From UBA9611 sp965237595 (GTDB lineage: Bacteria; Chloroflexota; Dehalococcoidia; Lucifugimonadales; UBA3495), in assembly GCA_965237595.1 (NCBI GenBank), contig CBDEFY010000005.1, positions 1 to 64,000 of the forward strand: a DNA stretch of 64,000 bases, in the 5' to 3' direction. Under the pieces are notes generated by a model. It saw only the letters and a program-made list of their open reading frames with translations, searched no databases and had not been told where the DNA came from. Positions 36,151-45,399 of this stretch are shown here, in pieces. Position 1 is the first letter of the stretch; every line of letters starts with the position of its first letter. Made by a program: the position numbers and the translations under genes.

Positions 36151-36597
36151 CTATCTGTCCTGCCAGGCCGGGGTCTCTTCATTGACACAGTGGAGAAAGA
36201 CAAAGGCGGAGGTCCGGCCAAGACCACCAAATGGCCGGGTCAAGGTTTTGACCCGGCTGTAATAGTCCAGGTGGTCCAAGGCCCTCAGGTAGGCGTGGAA
36301 CGACCCGTGCTGTTCAATCAGGTCAAGCATGGTGCGGGCGTTCTCCACAGTTGCCACAATCTTGCGGCGGTTACGGACGATGCTCCGGTCATCGAAGAGG
36401 CGCTCCAGGTCATCCGGTCCGTATGCCGCAACACGCTCGAGATGGAAATGGTCGAAACTCTTGATAAAGCCGTCCCATTTTTCCCGTATCACCGGCCAAC
36501 TGAACCCGGCCCGGAAAACCGCCTTGGTCAACTCTTCGAAATAGCCATCGTCCCCTTCCGGTGTGATTTTGGGCGGTCTTTCCAGGGCTCTTCTCAT
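36151..36597 (-). CDS. DNA-3-methyladenine glycosylase I-like protein
   Basis: 148 residues. The Tag-type HhH glycosylase block is present: ELTKAVFRAGFSWPVIREKW, FDDRSIVRNRRKIVATVENA and FGGLGRTSAFVFL. The protein is shorter than E. coli Tag (about 187) and lacks its N-terminal and C-terminal zinc-binding residues, so its activity may differ. It is convergent with the GMC gene. Confidence 0.78.
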   Translation of the reverse strand: MRRALERPPKITPEGDDGYFEELTKAVFRAGFSWPVIREKWDGFIKSFDHFHLERVAAYGPDDLERLFDDRSIVRNRRKIVATVENARTMLDLIEQHGSFHAYLRALDHLDYYSRVKTLTRPFGGLGRTSAFVFLHCVNEETPAWQDR

Positions 36598-36777
36598 GTG
36601 GATCTTCCCCTATTACGCCCTGTGGACCGCTGCCAAGTATATCTTCAGACGTACCCTGTTCCAATCTGCCTGATCTGTTCGCCAAATCGGTTTCTGCGGG
36701 TTTTCTATTCCTACTACCCTAATCCTCAATGATATGTTATATTTGCTGCCGTGATGCCAACGGGGAGGCAACGCCTG

Positions 36778-37725
36778 ATGGAACTGCGGCAGCTTGTCAG
36801 TTTTTACCATGTTGCTCGGCTAAGAAGCGTCTCCAAGGCGGCCCGCACTCTGGAACTCGGTCAGCCAACCGTTACCACCCATCTGCGCAAGCTGGAGGAT
36901 GAGTTTGCAATCACCCTCTTCGACCGGATAAAACGGCCGATCCAGCTTACCTCCGAAGGGACGGTTCTATTGGAACTGGTCACCCCAGTGGTCCAAGCGG
37001 TGGACACCCTCAAGACCCAGATGGACTACACCGAACGCCGGGGGGCTTTTGTCGTGGGCGCCTACCCGGACCTTGTGATGCACCACCTTCCGCCGGGGAT
37101 CCAGGCTTTCAGCAAGAACTACCCCGATGTGCGCATCCAGCTAATGGCCAGGCCCTACGCCCCTCTATTGCGCCTGGTTAAATCCGGCGAGGTTGACCTG
37201 GGATTTTGCGCTCCGCCGCCGGCCGATGACCCATCCCTGGAATTCCAAGAGTTGTTCCAATACGACATCGTGCTTATGACTCCGCCGGGCCATCCATTGT
37301 TGGAAAGGGACCGGATTACGCTGAAAGACCTAACTCCGTGGCCCCTGATTCTCTCCGGGCCCGAAAGCCTAACCCGCCAAACGGTGGAGCAGGAACTGCG
37401 GAATCAAGGCGTGTCCTGCGACATCGTGCTATCGTTGGACGACACAGAGTCCATCAAACGTTATGTGGAGACCGGGATGGGTGTGGCCGTCTGCTCCGAC
37501 TTTACCCTTCACCACCAAGACCACAACCGGTTGGGAGTGGTGCGGCTGGACCACATCTTCCAGTCTTCGGTGATTGGGGTTTGCACCTTGAAGGGAAAGT
37601 TCCTGGGACAGGCGGTGCGGAACTTTATCGAGGTACTCTCCAATGAGATGCGAGGCTACCATACCGACCTGGCCGGATGGGCCAGCCCCAAGCACAATGA
37701 CCCTCGCAAGGCAAAGTCCCGGTAG
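36778..37725 (+). CDS. LysR-type transcriptional regulator
   Basis: 315 residues from the ATG at 36778, which has GGGGAGG about 9 nt upstream. The winged HTH is residues 1-60 (MELRQLVSFYHVARLRSVSK, ELGQPTVTTHLRKLE, TLFDRI). The C-terminal periplasmic-binding-like effector domain has VVGAYPDLVMHHLPPGI and GMGVAVCSDF. The effector is unknown. The likely targets are the divergent Tag-like gene or distant genes. Confidence 0.92.
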   Translation: MELRQLVSFYHVARLRSVSKAARTLELGQPTVTTHLRKLEDEFAITLFDRIKRPIQLTSEGTVLLELVTPVVQAVDTLKTQMDYTERRGAFVVGAYPDLVMHHLPPGIQAFSKNYPDVRIQLMARPYAPLLRLVKSGEVDLGFCAPPPADDPSLEFQELFQYDIVLMTPPGHPLLERDRITLKDLTPWPLILSGPESLTRQTVEQELRNQGVSCDIVLSLDDTESIKRYVETGMGVAVCSDFTLHHQDHNRLGVVRLDHIFQSSVIGVCTLKGKFLGQAVRNFIEVLSNEMRGYHTDLAGWASPKHNDPRKAKSR

Positions 37726-37810
37726 TTCCCCACCTCCCCGCCTCTCATGAGGCCCTCCTCCGCCCGCCTTACTGTCACTCTGACCTCGACGCAATCTGGG
37801 GGGGTTAGTC

Positions 37811-37939
37811 ATGTCGCGGCGGCCACTGTTGAAACCCGGAATTACCTACCATCCTGACGCGGTATCAACGCGTTGGGAGCGCCTCGGAATGGTAGAAGAG
37901 GGCTCCCACCTTGAGTATTTCCGACCAAAGACCGGATAA
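37811..37939 (+). CDS. Very small ORF, uncertain
   Basis: 42 codons: MSRRPLLKPGITYHPDAVST then a Trp/Glu-rich end. GGGGGG lies upstream of the ATG. Its TAA overlaps the left end of the duplicated oxidase segment. Composition looks protein-like, but there is no family match that I know. Confidence 0.3.
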   Translation: MSRRPLLKPGITYHPDAVSTRWERLGMVEEGSHLEYFRPKTG

Positions 37940-38155
37940 TAGGACCGGGATTTTCTCCGCGGCCTGAGGCATTTTATGTCAACCGGTCCCTCGGATAAGA
38001 AAATTAACGTAACAGTGGTCGATAAAGGACGGCCAGGCGGCGGGGCAACCAGCCATTCCTTCGCCTGGATCAACGCCACCGACAAACACCCGGCCTCTTA
38101 CCACAACTTCAACCGGCGGTCCCTGGGCCTGTGGGACCGGTTCGCCGGGGGCCTT
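37938..38155 (+). pseudogene. Truncated duplicate of the FAD oxidase 5' end
   Basis: Near-identical to 39702 onward, including the upstream bases AATAGGACCGGGA and the start MSTGPSDKKINVTVV (ATG 37976). It lacks 66 bp encoding the FAD-binding GAGIVGTAIAYSLSRRG; the deletion lies between two short repeats resembling GTAACNGTNGTCG. It breaks off at the left end of the second IS after FAGGL. A few substitutions (such as D for A before KHP) show the copies have diverged. Confidence 0.85.
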
Positions 38156-38267
38156 TTGTAGACCGTCAGCGATAATGGGACACATATAAGGGTAGGAAAA
38201 CCCGAGAGTCGGAGGGTGGTGTGAGCTCCTGAAATGAGGGTAGAGTTACCCACAGAAAGGAGCAGAT

Positions 38268-38675
38268 GTGTCCCAATTAGAAGTAAGCAAAGCAGAGGCC
38301 GCCGAGGAACGAAGCGAGCAGACCAGGTCTTTCGTCCGTACAGTGAAGGCGGCTGCCCGACGTAAGTACACCTCCGAAGACAAGATCCGAATTGTTCTGG
38401 AGGGCTTCCGCCGCGAGGTCACAGTCAACGACCTGTGCCGGCGGGAGGGGATCAAGCCCCACTCCTACTACTCGTGGACCAAAGAGTTCATGGAGGCGGG
38501 CAAGGAGAGGTTGACCCGTGACTCGGTTCGGGACGCCACTCAGCATGAGGTAGGGCAGCTCAAGCGAGAGAACGGGGAACTCAAGGAGCTAGTGGCCGAT
38601 CTGTCGCTGGAGGCGTACCGTCTCAAAAAAACGGCCATCCCCGTGCCCCAGGACGCCACCGGTACCAGCGGATGA
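38268..38675 (+). CDS. IS transposase OrfA
   Basis: 135 residues from a GTG start. HTH: YTSEDKIRIVLEGFRREVTV followed by LCRREGIKPHSYYSWTKEFM. A leucine-heptad tail (LKRENGELKELVADLSLEAYRL) follows. Its TGA overlaps the OrfB ATG. Function as for the other IS OrfA. Confidence 0.9.
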   Translation: MSQLEVSKAEAAEERSEQTRSFVRTVKAAARRKYTSEDKIRIVLEGFRREVTVNDLCRREGIKPHSYYSWTKEFMEAGKERLTRDSVRDATQHEVGQLKRENGELKELVADLSLEAYRLKKTAIPVPQDATGTSG

Positions 38676-39658
38676 GCGCCCCGGAGAAGGCAGAGGTAGT
38701 TACCAAAGTATCCTCGTCTCCCCTCCCCAAGCGAAAGGTCCTCAGAGAGCTGGGCATCCCTAAGAGCACCTACTACCGGTGGCTCAGACGCCAAGACCAA
38801 CAAGGACTTGAGGACCGACCAGGAGGCGATCAGCCACCATGGAACCGTCTTACTATTCAGGAAGAACGCTCAGTCCTGTTATCAGCCAGAGAGATGCCAG
38901 AGCTGAGCTGCCGTCAGCTGGCCGCGTGGATCACCGACAACCAGGGCTTCTCAGTCTCAGAGTCCAGCGTCTACCGTATCCTGGGCAGGGAGGGCCTAGT
39001 GAAGCGGCCTGAGATGCGGTTGGCCGCGGGGAAGGAGTACCACCGCAAGACCACAGGACCTCACCAGATGTGGGCCACCGATGCCTCATACTTCAGGGTG
39101 GTTGGTTGGGGCTACTACTACCTGGTCACCGTTATGGACGACTACTCCCGCTTCATCCTGGCTCACAGGCTTCAGCAAGATATGACGGCCGACTCCTTCA
39201 TCGAGGTGGTCCAGGATGCTGTGGACACGACCAGCATGGACCAAGTTCCAGTCACAGACCGCACCAGGCTGCTGAGTGACAACGGTCCAGGCTATGTCTA
39301 AAGAGCATTCAGGGACTACCTGGGGATGGTTGGCATCAAGCACATCCTAGCAACTCCTTTCCACCCTCAGACCAACGGGAAGCTGGAGCGCTACCACCAG
39401 ACCATCAAACGGGACGTCAACCAGGTGCCTTATGAGTTGCCCGCCGACCTTGAGGCTGCTATCGCGGCCTTCGTCAGCTACTACAACTACCGGCGCTATC
39501 ACAAGGCTCTGGGCAACGTGACACCATCAGACGTGCTCAAGGGAAGACGGCAAGAGATCCTACAACGCAGGAAGGAGGTGAAGGCTCAAACCACCGAACG
39601 GCGACGACGCTACAACAGGGCCCTCAGGGAGCTCACCAGACCTCCATCCAGCCCCTGA
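38672..39658 (+). pseudogene. IS transposase OrfB with nonsense codon
   Basis: The integrase core is recognisable: Asp in MWATDASYF, Asp in LLSDNGPGYV, and after an in-frame TAA at 39299-39301 the sequence continues in the same frame to HPQTNGKLERYHQ with the catalytic Glu. A single base (TCA to TAA) explains the stop, which separates the second Asp from the Glu. The element could move only if another copy supplies transposase. Confidence 0.88.
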
Positions 39659-39738
39659 TCTCTCGGCTCCCAATGTGTCCCACTTTTGCTGGTTGCTAAC
39701 AAATAGGACCGGGATTTCTCCGCGGCCTGAGGCATTTT

Positions 39739-40887
39739 ATGTCAACCGGTCCCTCGGATAAGAAAATTAACGTAACAGTGGTCGGCGCCGGTATCGTCGG
39801 TACGGCCATCGCCTACTCCCTATCTAGACGCGGCGTTACAGTAACCGTCGTCGATAAAGGACGGCCAGGCGGCGGGGCAACCAGCCATTCCTTCGCCTGG
39901 ATCAACGCCACCGCCAAACACCCGGTCTCTTACCACAACTTCAACCGGCGGTCCCTGGGCCTGTGGGACCGGTTCGCCGGGGGCCTTGATGTGGACGTCG
40001 GCCTACGCTGGGGCGGGCAGCTTGAATGGGCCTCCACGGTCGAGGGCGCAGCCGAACTAAAGTCCCGGGCCGAGCAACGGCAAGCCTGGGGCTATCCCTG
40101 CCAGATGATTGACGGCACGCAGATGGCACAACTGGAGCCCGGACTATCCCCCCGGCAGGTGACCGCCGCGGTCTACTGCGAGTTGGACGGGATGGTCGAA
40201 CCCACCATCGCCGCGGAAGCCTGTATCCGGGCGGCAGCCAGGCATGGCGCGGTGGTCAAACTCGAAACCGAAGTTACCGGCCTTTCTGTAAAAACCGGCA
40301 AGTCCGGTCCAAACACGGTCGATGCAGTCGTGGCCGGGGAAGACCGCATAGGCGCCGACGTGGTGGTGCTGGCCGGTGGGGTGGGCAACACCCAACTTGC
40401 GGCTATGGCCGGCGTAACCATCCCCCAGCAGGACAGTCCGGGCGTGGTGATCCGCACCAACCCCTTAACGCAAACGCTGCTCTCCACCGCTTCCGTGGTC
40501 TACGCTCCTCCCCTTGAACCGGACAGGCCGGAGATTCACCTGCGCCAATGCCTGGACGGCACGGCCATGATTGGCGAGGGATCCCAGGAGAGCCTGGCCA
40601 GAGACGACTCGCAAGGGCATGCCGATGAACTGCTGGCCTGGGCAGCCGAGTATGTCCCAGCCCTGAAAGGGGCTTCGGCCATCCCGGTGCCCGTGGGCTA
40701 CCGGCCCATGCCCTTGGACGGATTCCCGGTGGTGGGATTCTCGCCCAAGGCCCCCAACGTCTACCTGGCGCTAACCCACAGCGGGGTCACCCTGGCCCCT
40801 TTGATAGCACAACTGGCCACCATGGAGATAGTGGACGGGGCCCGGGTGGACCTGCTTAGCGAATACCGGCCCGACCGGTTCGACTAG
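39739..40887 (+). CDS. FAD-dependent oxidoreductase of the DAO family
   Basis: 382 residues. The FAD motif VVGAGIVGTAIAYSLSRRG is at about residues 14-32, followed by VVDKGRPGGGATSHSFAWIN. The C-terminus has YRPMPLDGFPVVGF and LTHSGVTLAPLIAQL, as in glycine/D-amino acid oxidases and related deaminating enzymes. This is the intact copy of the gene whose 5' end is duplicated at 37938-38155. The substrate is not predictable. Confidence 0.9.
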   Translation: MSTGPSDKKINVTVVGAGIVGTAIAYSLSRRGVTVTVVDKGRPGGGATSHSFAWINATAKHPVSYHNFNRRSLGLWDRFAGGLDVDVGLRWGGQLEWASTVEGAAELKSRAEQRQAWGYPCQMIDGTQMAQLEPGLSPRQVTAAVYCELDGMVEPTIAAEACIRAAARHGAVVKLETEVTGLSVKTGKSGPNTVDAVVAGEDRIGADVVVLAGGVGNTQLAAMAGVTIPQQDSPGVVIRTNPLTQTLLSTASVVYAPPLEPDRPEIHLRQCLDGTAMIGEGSQESLARDDSQGHADELLAWAAEYVPALKGASAIPVPVGYRPMPLDGFPVVGFSPKAPNVYLALTHSGVTLAPLIAQLATMEIVDGARVDLLSEYRPDRFD

Positions 40888-40970
40888 TTCTAGTGCCGCC
40901 TTCGGGGTCTACAGGCACGCCCATATGCTAAGATATTTGCTGCAGCAGCCCCAGCTATTGCCATGGCCAG

Positions 40971-41045
40971 GCCGGTGTAGCTCAGTGGCAGAGCAGCTGT
41001 TTCGTAAACAGCAGGTCGCGGGTTCGATTCCCATCACCGGCTCCA
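40971..41045 (+). tRNA. tRNA-Thr (CGT)
   Basis: Acceptor GCCGGTG with CACCGGC, D arm TAGCTCAGTGGCAGAGC, anticodon arm GCTGT-TTCGTAA-ACAGC (anticodon CGT), T loop TTCGATT. The T stem has a C-A mismatch. CCA is encoded at 41043-41045. Confidence 0.93.
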
Positions 41046-41060
41046 TTATTTAGGCACGAA

Positions 41061-41097
41061 AAGGCCCCTGAATTTGATTCAGGGGCCTTCCTCATTT
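41061..41097 (+). terminator. Terminator after tRNA-Thr
   Basis: A perfect 12-bp stem (41061-41072 with 41078-41089, loop TTTGA), then CCTCATTTAAT. Strong hairpin, weak T-run. Confidence 0.75.
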
Positions 41098-41391
41098 AAT
41101 CAATGTCAACGAACTTTTTTCTGAAGCCTCCTTTCCAGGCACGTTGGCTTCGTTTCGGAATTTAGGGCCATCGCGGTCGACAGCAATGCCGGCGGGACTC
41201 CCGGCGAGAATCACCACCGGCTGGCACGCCGGAGCCGTTGGCACGGCTGGACTCTCCACCCTCCCCTTGTTACAAAGTTCTAAAGGGAATGGGTGCCGGT
41301 TCATGTTCTGTACCTTGGCCATCGTCCACGAAAGTCGTGGTGGTCTCTCGCTAGGCGGTGATGAAACGGGCGGAACGGCTTGGAGGTCGTG
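41098..41391. other. Non-coding gap, nothing recognised
   Basis: I see no supported gene, clear promoter or structured element between the tRNA terminator and the secreted protein at 41392. Confidence 0.5.
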
Positions 41392-41793
41392 ATGAAGTCC
41401 CCGGGAAATGTCGGGCTCTTACTCATCGTTCTCGTGGCTTTGGTGTCGATAGCCCGCGGTCCAGCGGCCACAGAAGACGCGGGCGATACCGGCGGTGGCT
41501 CCGAACTCTTGAAGACGGCAAGCGAGGATTCTTTAGCTTGGGTTTCGGTGGATGACTGCATTTCTGACATGCAGATATATTTCACGGCGCCGGAATGGAA
41601 CCGGCTAAATACCCGCGGCACTCACCTGGGAGAGATAGCGTGCCGGGATGCTGAAACGTTCAAGGACATGTCTCCTCAGACGCGTCTCGCCATCCTCTGG
41701 ACAAGCATCTTAAGGGCGCAGGCTATCGGGTTGAACCTTGAAACCGAGGTTGATCAGAATACCCGGTGCCGGACGCAACCGGACCTGTGCTAG
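41392..41793 (+). CDS. Small secreted hypothetical protein
   Basis: 133 residues from the ATG at 41392. An N-terminal signal peptide (KSPGNVGLLLIVLVALVSIA) is followed by a Gly/Asp/Thr-rich mature start. Four cysteines in the mature part (in DDCISD, EIACRD, TRCRTQ and PDLC) could form two disulfides. No family recognised. Confidence 0.65.
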   Translation: MKSPGNVGLLLIVLVALVSIARGPAATEDAGDTGGGSELLKTASEDSLAWVSVDDCISDMQIYFTAPEWNRLNTRGTHLGEIACRDAETFKDMSPQTRLAILWTSILRAQAIGLNLETEVDQNTRCRTQPDLC

Positions 41794-42004
41794 CAGACCG
41801 GTAGGAATATTTTTTGCCCTGAACCGCCGGTACGCCTAGTCAGAGCCGGTTGTCGTGAGACCCGCGCCCGCGCCCACGAAATGGCCACCACCTCCACGTT
41901 GTTCAACCTGGCTGGACGGACAGTACGGGATTAACCAGGCGCGGAATCTCAAGTAGGTTAGAGTAGACAGACGTAGGCAACGCCACTCTCAGGAGGACTC
42001 CAGA

Positions 42005-42325
42005 ATGGGCATCTTCCGGATGTACACCGGCGATGACGGAAAGAGCATCATCGAAGAACTGCAACTCGACAACCCAATCCTGGAGACACTTAAGGCCTGC
42101 ACCGGAAGTTCCATCCAGATTAATGAGCCAACCGAGTTTTCGGAGTTTCACCCCGCTCCCCGCCGGATGAGCATGTTAAGCGGTCAGATTGATATCCAAT
42201 TGGCCGACTGCGCCATCCAAAGTTTTGGGCCCAACGACCTGAGGTTGTGGGAGGATGTGACCGGCCACGGCCATAAGACCCGCTTCCCGGTCCGCTCGGT
42301 CAGCATATCAATGCCCTTGCCTTAG
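42005..42325 (+). CDS. Small cupin-like protein
   Basis: 106 residues. FHPAPRRMSMLSGQIDIQLA and FGPNDLRLWEDVTGHGHKTR match a single-domain cupin in which the GHGH segment sits in the second metal-binding motif. The N-terminal IFRMYTGDDGKSIIEEL is typical of the group. No function is assigned. Confidence 0.7.
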   Translation: MGIFRMYTGDDGKSIIEELQLDNPILETLKACTGSSIQINEPTEFSEFHPAPRRMSMLSGQIDIQLADCAIQSFGPNDLRLWEDVTGHGHKTRFPVRSVSISMPLP

Positions 42326-42382
42326 TGACGTACCCGGGGCGCTGCCCTAGCGGCCCGCCCGGCGCAGACCAGACTAGCCGAT

Positions 42383-42592
42383 ATGAGCACACCTTCCCAA
42401 CCCGACGAGGTCCCCTACGAAGTGAAGGCGTGTGCCAGGTGCAGGAGCACCGAGATACACCGCAGGGAGGGTTTTCATCACCTGGGTAGATGGCAATGCC
42501 GCGAATGCGGCCGGGCGTTCATGATTCCTTCACTCCAGATACGAATGCTGCCCGCCGGCCAAGACCTGCCGAGAACCTGGCACTTGGGTTAA
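42383..42592 (+). CDS. Small zinc-ribbon protein
   Basis: 69 residues. Two CxxC pairs, CARCRSTE and CRECGRAF, separated by 20-25 residues, form one zinc ribbon like those at the start of IS1-type transposases and regulatory zinc ribbons. It has a basic N-terminal half and no catalytic domain. ATG at 42383. Confidence 0.6.
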   Translation: MSTPSQPDEVPYEVKACARCRSTEIHRREGFHHLGRWQCRECGRAFMIPSLQIRMLPAGQDLPRTWHLG

Positions 42593-42670
42593 ATAAGGCC
42601 CTTGCGTCGCGCTAGATTCCCAACCTGTCGAAGTAACCATCTCAGCCGGGCCGCTAGATTCGGACCCGGT

Positions 42671-43000
42671 TCAGTTCGGTTCCCGCCTCCGGTCCGGCCC
42701 CGCGAGTACCAGCAAACGCCGCCAGATGCGGCGGCTGTTGTCCTGGCGCAACATGCAGACTTTGATGTTGTGGGGCCCCGGGCCGTGGGCGCAGGAATGG
42801 CCAATCTTGCCCCGCACTTTATCACACCAAACGTAGGCGTGGAGCAAGGGCAGTGGGTTCTCCACCTGAGTACCTCCGGCCACCGTGTCCCAGCGGGGAT
42901 TTCGCAGGTCAGACCACCTGGCCCGGCCCAAGGTCTGCCGCCAAGCCCAGCCGAGAGTCAGGCGGAGAATCGCTGCCAACAGCCACAGAACCAGGTGCAA
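42671..43000 (-). CDS. Uncertain ORF with one membrane segment
   Basis: An open frame with a TTG start encodes a hydrophobic N-terminus (LVLWLLAAILRLTLGWAW) and a basic C-terminus with no known family. It lies downstream of the NUDIX gene on the same strand and in its frame. It could be a real small membrane protein or chance. Confidence 0.25.
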   Translation of the reverse strand: MHLVLWLLAAILRLTLGWAWRQTLGRARWSDLRNPRWDTVAGGTQVENPLPLLHAYVWCDKVRGKIGHSCAHGPGPHNIKVCMLRQDNSRRIWRRLLVLAGPDRRREPN

Positions 43001-43048
43001 AGTCCGCCACAGCAGCTGGAACGCGAAAGGGATGTCCTGGTCATGGAG

Positions 43049-43516
43049 TCACTGAAAGATTGCTTCCGGGCGGTTCTTCAACGCGTCGTGTATCCGTTGG
43101 ACATGGTTCTCCACGGTGTCCATGGCTTCCATCTCAGCCACCGTATACCAGCCGAAATCGGTGGTCTCGTCGCTAAGACCCAGTTCCCCGCCGGTTATCT
43201 CAGCTTCAAAGCTAAATGCGACGGGTTGAATCTTGTCGCCGTCGGGAAATTCTATGAGCAGGTCCGGGGTGGTATAGATGCCCACCAGTTTGGTGACCCG
43301 TACCTCCAGGCCGGTCTCCTCCAATACTTCCCTGACACAGGCCTCCGCGGCGCTTTCTCCCGGGTCCATCCCGCCGCCGGGAAGACACCACCGGCCATTG
43401 TCCTCTCGGCGGGTCAACAAGATCTTCTCCCTCGGGGGGTCGAAGATCAACGCCGAAGCGCCGGGCCGTAATACGCCTTGTTTTCCGATCCTTTCGCCAA
43501 ACTTTAGGGTGCTCAT
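43049..43516 (-). CDS. NUDIX hydrolase
   Basis: 155 residues from the ATG at 43516 (MSTLKFGE); a longer reading from 43624 has no support. The NUDIX box is intact: GGMDPGESAAEACVREVLEE, then TGL. RPGASALIFDPPREKILLTRR is the usual N-terminal strand region. It hydrolyses a nucleoside diphosphate linked to some moiety; the substrate is not predictable. Confidence 0.9.
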   Translation of the reverse strand: MSTLKFGERIGKQGVLRPGASALIFDPPREKILLTRREDNGRWCLPGGGMDPGESAAEACVREVLEETGLEVRVTKLVGIYTTPDLLIEFPDGDKIQPVAFSFEAEITGGELGLSDETTDFGWYTVAEMEAMDTVENHVQRIHDALKNRPEAIFQ

Positions 43517-43676
43517 CTGCGGTATATTCTCCGGTCCACAGGCTGTTTCAAATGCCTCTGGGGCATGTTGTATCCAAAAATCTAGGCTTGACTGTAGGGT
43601 GCCCGACCGGCAGCATTTATACAAGAAATTCGGTGTTCCAATCGGGTGAGTTCCGTTGTCGACCGACCCAAGAAAA

Positions 43677-44069
43677 ATGGATTACGTTAAATCTCTGCAC
43701 CTCAAGCAGGTGGGCATCGCTCTGGCCAGTCTCTGGGTCATAGTGTTGATTGCTGCCGTGGCCGCCACCATCTACCGGGAGATTGACGGCCCTATCATCA
43801 GGTCTACGATGGCTGAGAATATAAATCTCGTCTCAATCAATTCTACGCTCAATGACGATTTGGGTTCGGCCCGAAATGCCAACGACGTTGCCACGGGCAA
43901 ACTGTACGCCGCCGAAGAAACAATGAGCCAACTGAGCGCTGACTTGCAGATTTCCCAATCAGAAAATGCCAGCCTCTATGAGCGGTTCGCATCTTACTTC
44001 TTATGGTTTCCTCTGATCGAACTCCCTCCTAACGCCCCAGGCCCTGTCGCCATCTCTTCCTTTCCCTGA
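43677..44069 (+). CDS. Small membrane-anchored protein
   Basis: 130 residues from the ATG at 43677 (a TTG at 43656 is possible). One N-terminal transmembrane helix (GIALASLWVIVLIAAVAATI) is followed by a region with heptad-like helices (ETMSQLSADLQISQSENASL). No family recognised. It is divergent from the NUDIX gene. Confidence 0.6.
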   Translation: MDYVKSLHLKQVGIALASLWVIVLIAAVAATIYREIDGPIIRSTMAENINLVSINSTLNDDLGSARNANDVATGKLYAAEETMSQLSADLQISQSENASLYERFASYFLWFPLIELPPNAPGPVAISSFP

Positions 44070-44213
44070 TAATTCTGGACCTCCGTTCATCCTCCCACTC
44101 CAAGCGCGGCATTGACGGGCTTCTTTCCCTCTCTATAATGGCGGCTATTGGACCCCAGCCAATTTGACGCCACCATCCGGCGCTGTGCTGGAAGTGACCA
44201 CAGAGGGGGATTC

Positions 44214-45359
44214 ATGAAGTTCGGGCTGTTCTACCAGATCCAGGTCCCCAAACCCTGGGACGAGGAAAGCGAAGCCAGGCGAATCTGGGAGGCCCTGGAC
44301 CAGATTGCCTACGCTGAAGAGATGGGCTACGACAGCGTTTGGTTCTCAGAGCACCATTTCCGCCCGGAGTGGTCCCATAACAGCGCGCCGGACCTGACCC
44401 TGGCCGCCGTGAGCCAGCGCACATCCCGCATCCGCATGGGTGTGGGAGTGGTGTTGGCGCCCATCCATCACCCTCTGCATACCGCAGCCCGCATGGCCAC
44501 CCTGGACATACTCAGTCACGGCCGGGTGGACGTCGGCCTGGGCCGCACGGGGTATCCGTACCAACTTGCGCCCTACGGGACAAACCTGGAAGACACCAGG
44601 GGCATGTGGGAAGAGTACGCCCGCGTTCTGCCGAAGATCTGGACGGAGGAGGTGGTCTCCCACGAGGGCAAGTACTACAAGATTCCTCCCCGGCAGGTGG
44701 TTCCCAAGCCGCTCCAAAAACCTCATCCACCGCTCTGGTCGGCCTGCTCCAGCGAGGAAACCATCCGCACCGCCGCCGAGTTGGGTCTGGGAGCCCTGGT
44801 CGGCAGCGAGGGCGGCCCGGAAAAGGTGGGGGATGTTCTCCAGCTGTACCAGAAAAATCTGAAATCAGCTCAAACTACCGGGGGCTTGGTTAATAACCAT
44901 AACGCGCTGATGACCGCCGGCTTTTGCCATGAACACCCCAAGGAGATCGAGGGCAGGGGCACGGAGCTAATAGGCTGGTACATGGACCAACAGCGGAAAC
45001 GGGCCCGCCTAGTGTGGCAGGGCGTTGACCCAGCCGCCGTGCCGCCCGATTACCAGGGGTACTACGAACGGGACATGAAATTGGCCGCTGGCCCGCACCC
45101 TGGAGAAGCCACTGCCAGCGAGACCGTGAAGCGGGGCACGTCCTTCTGCGTGGGCACACCCGACCAGTGCATCAAGTTCTTCGAAAGCTACGAGGAAATG
45201 GGGGTCGAGCAGGTGTTCCTGCTGTCCGCCATAGGCCCGGCCAGTCATGAAGAGGTGATGAACACCCTGACCATGTTCGGCAAACACGTCATTCCCCACT
45301 TCCGAGCCAAGGGAAAGGCCCAAGCATCGTCCAGCGTGCCTTCTGCCGCCAACGACTAA
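44214..45359 (+). CDS. LLM-class flavin-dependent oxidoreductase (luciferase-like)
   Basis: 381 residues from the ATG at 44214, preceded by GAGGGGG. TIM-barrel landmarks: MKFGLFYQIQVP, YDSVWFSEHHFRPEW, RIRMGVGVVLAPIHHPLHTA, HGRVDVGLGRTG and GTPDQCIKFFESYEEMGVEQ. It binds FMN or F420 and acts as a monooxygenase or dehydrogenase. A second LLM gene follows 40 bp later, making a likely two-gene unit. Confidence 0.9.
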   Translation: MKFGLFYQIQVPKPWDEESEARRIWEALDQIAYAEEMGYDSVWFSEHHFRPEWSHNSAPDLTLAAVSQRTSRIRMGVGVVLAPIHHPLHTAARMATLDILSHGRVDVGLGRTGYPYQLAPYGTNLEDTRGMWEEYARVLPKIWTEEVVSHEGKYYKIPPRQVVPKPLQKPHPPLWSACSSEETIRTAAELGLGALVGSEGGPEKVGDVLQLYQKNLKSAQTTGGLVNNHNALMTAGFCHEHPKEIEGRGTELIGWYMDQQRKRARLVWQGVDPAAVPPDYQGYYERDMKLAAGPHPGEATASETVKRGTSFCVGTPDQCIKFFESYEEMGVEQVFLLSAIGPASHEEVMNTLTMFGKHVIPHFRAKGKAQASSSVPSAAND

Positions 45360-45399
45360 CCAGCCCGTCCCCGGCCCATAAATCGATGGGAGACGTCCT

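Larger units (their letters stand above)
38157..39701 (+). mobile_element. Second IS3-type insertion sequence, 1545 bp, transposase broken
   Basis: The ends read TTGTAGACCGTCAGCGATAA then TGGGACACAT on the left, and on the right the reverse complement of TTGTTAGCAACCAGCAAAAG then TGGGACACAT, giving roughly 30-bp imperfect terminal repeats. No target-site duplication is visible; the two flanks are instead parts of a duplicated gene, so recombination has reshaped the locus. OrfB has a nonsense codon. Confidence 0.85.

Noticed and set aside
39299..39301. In-frame stop in the second IS OrfB as recoding
   Set aside because: It is TAA and replaces a Ser-like position between catalytic residues; a simple nonsense mutation.
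43000..43051. NUDIX stop TGA as a possible Sec codon, since the same frame continues into the ORF at 42671-43000
   Set aside because: The NUDIX domain is complete before the stop, the downstream sequence is not part of the fold, and the TGA is not at a Cys site.
42602..43471. 289-codon plus-strand ORF over the NUDIX gene
   Set aside because: The NUDIX box on the minus strand is intact; this frame has no family features and a Pro/Gln-rich composition.
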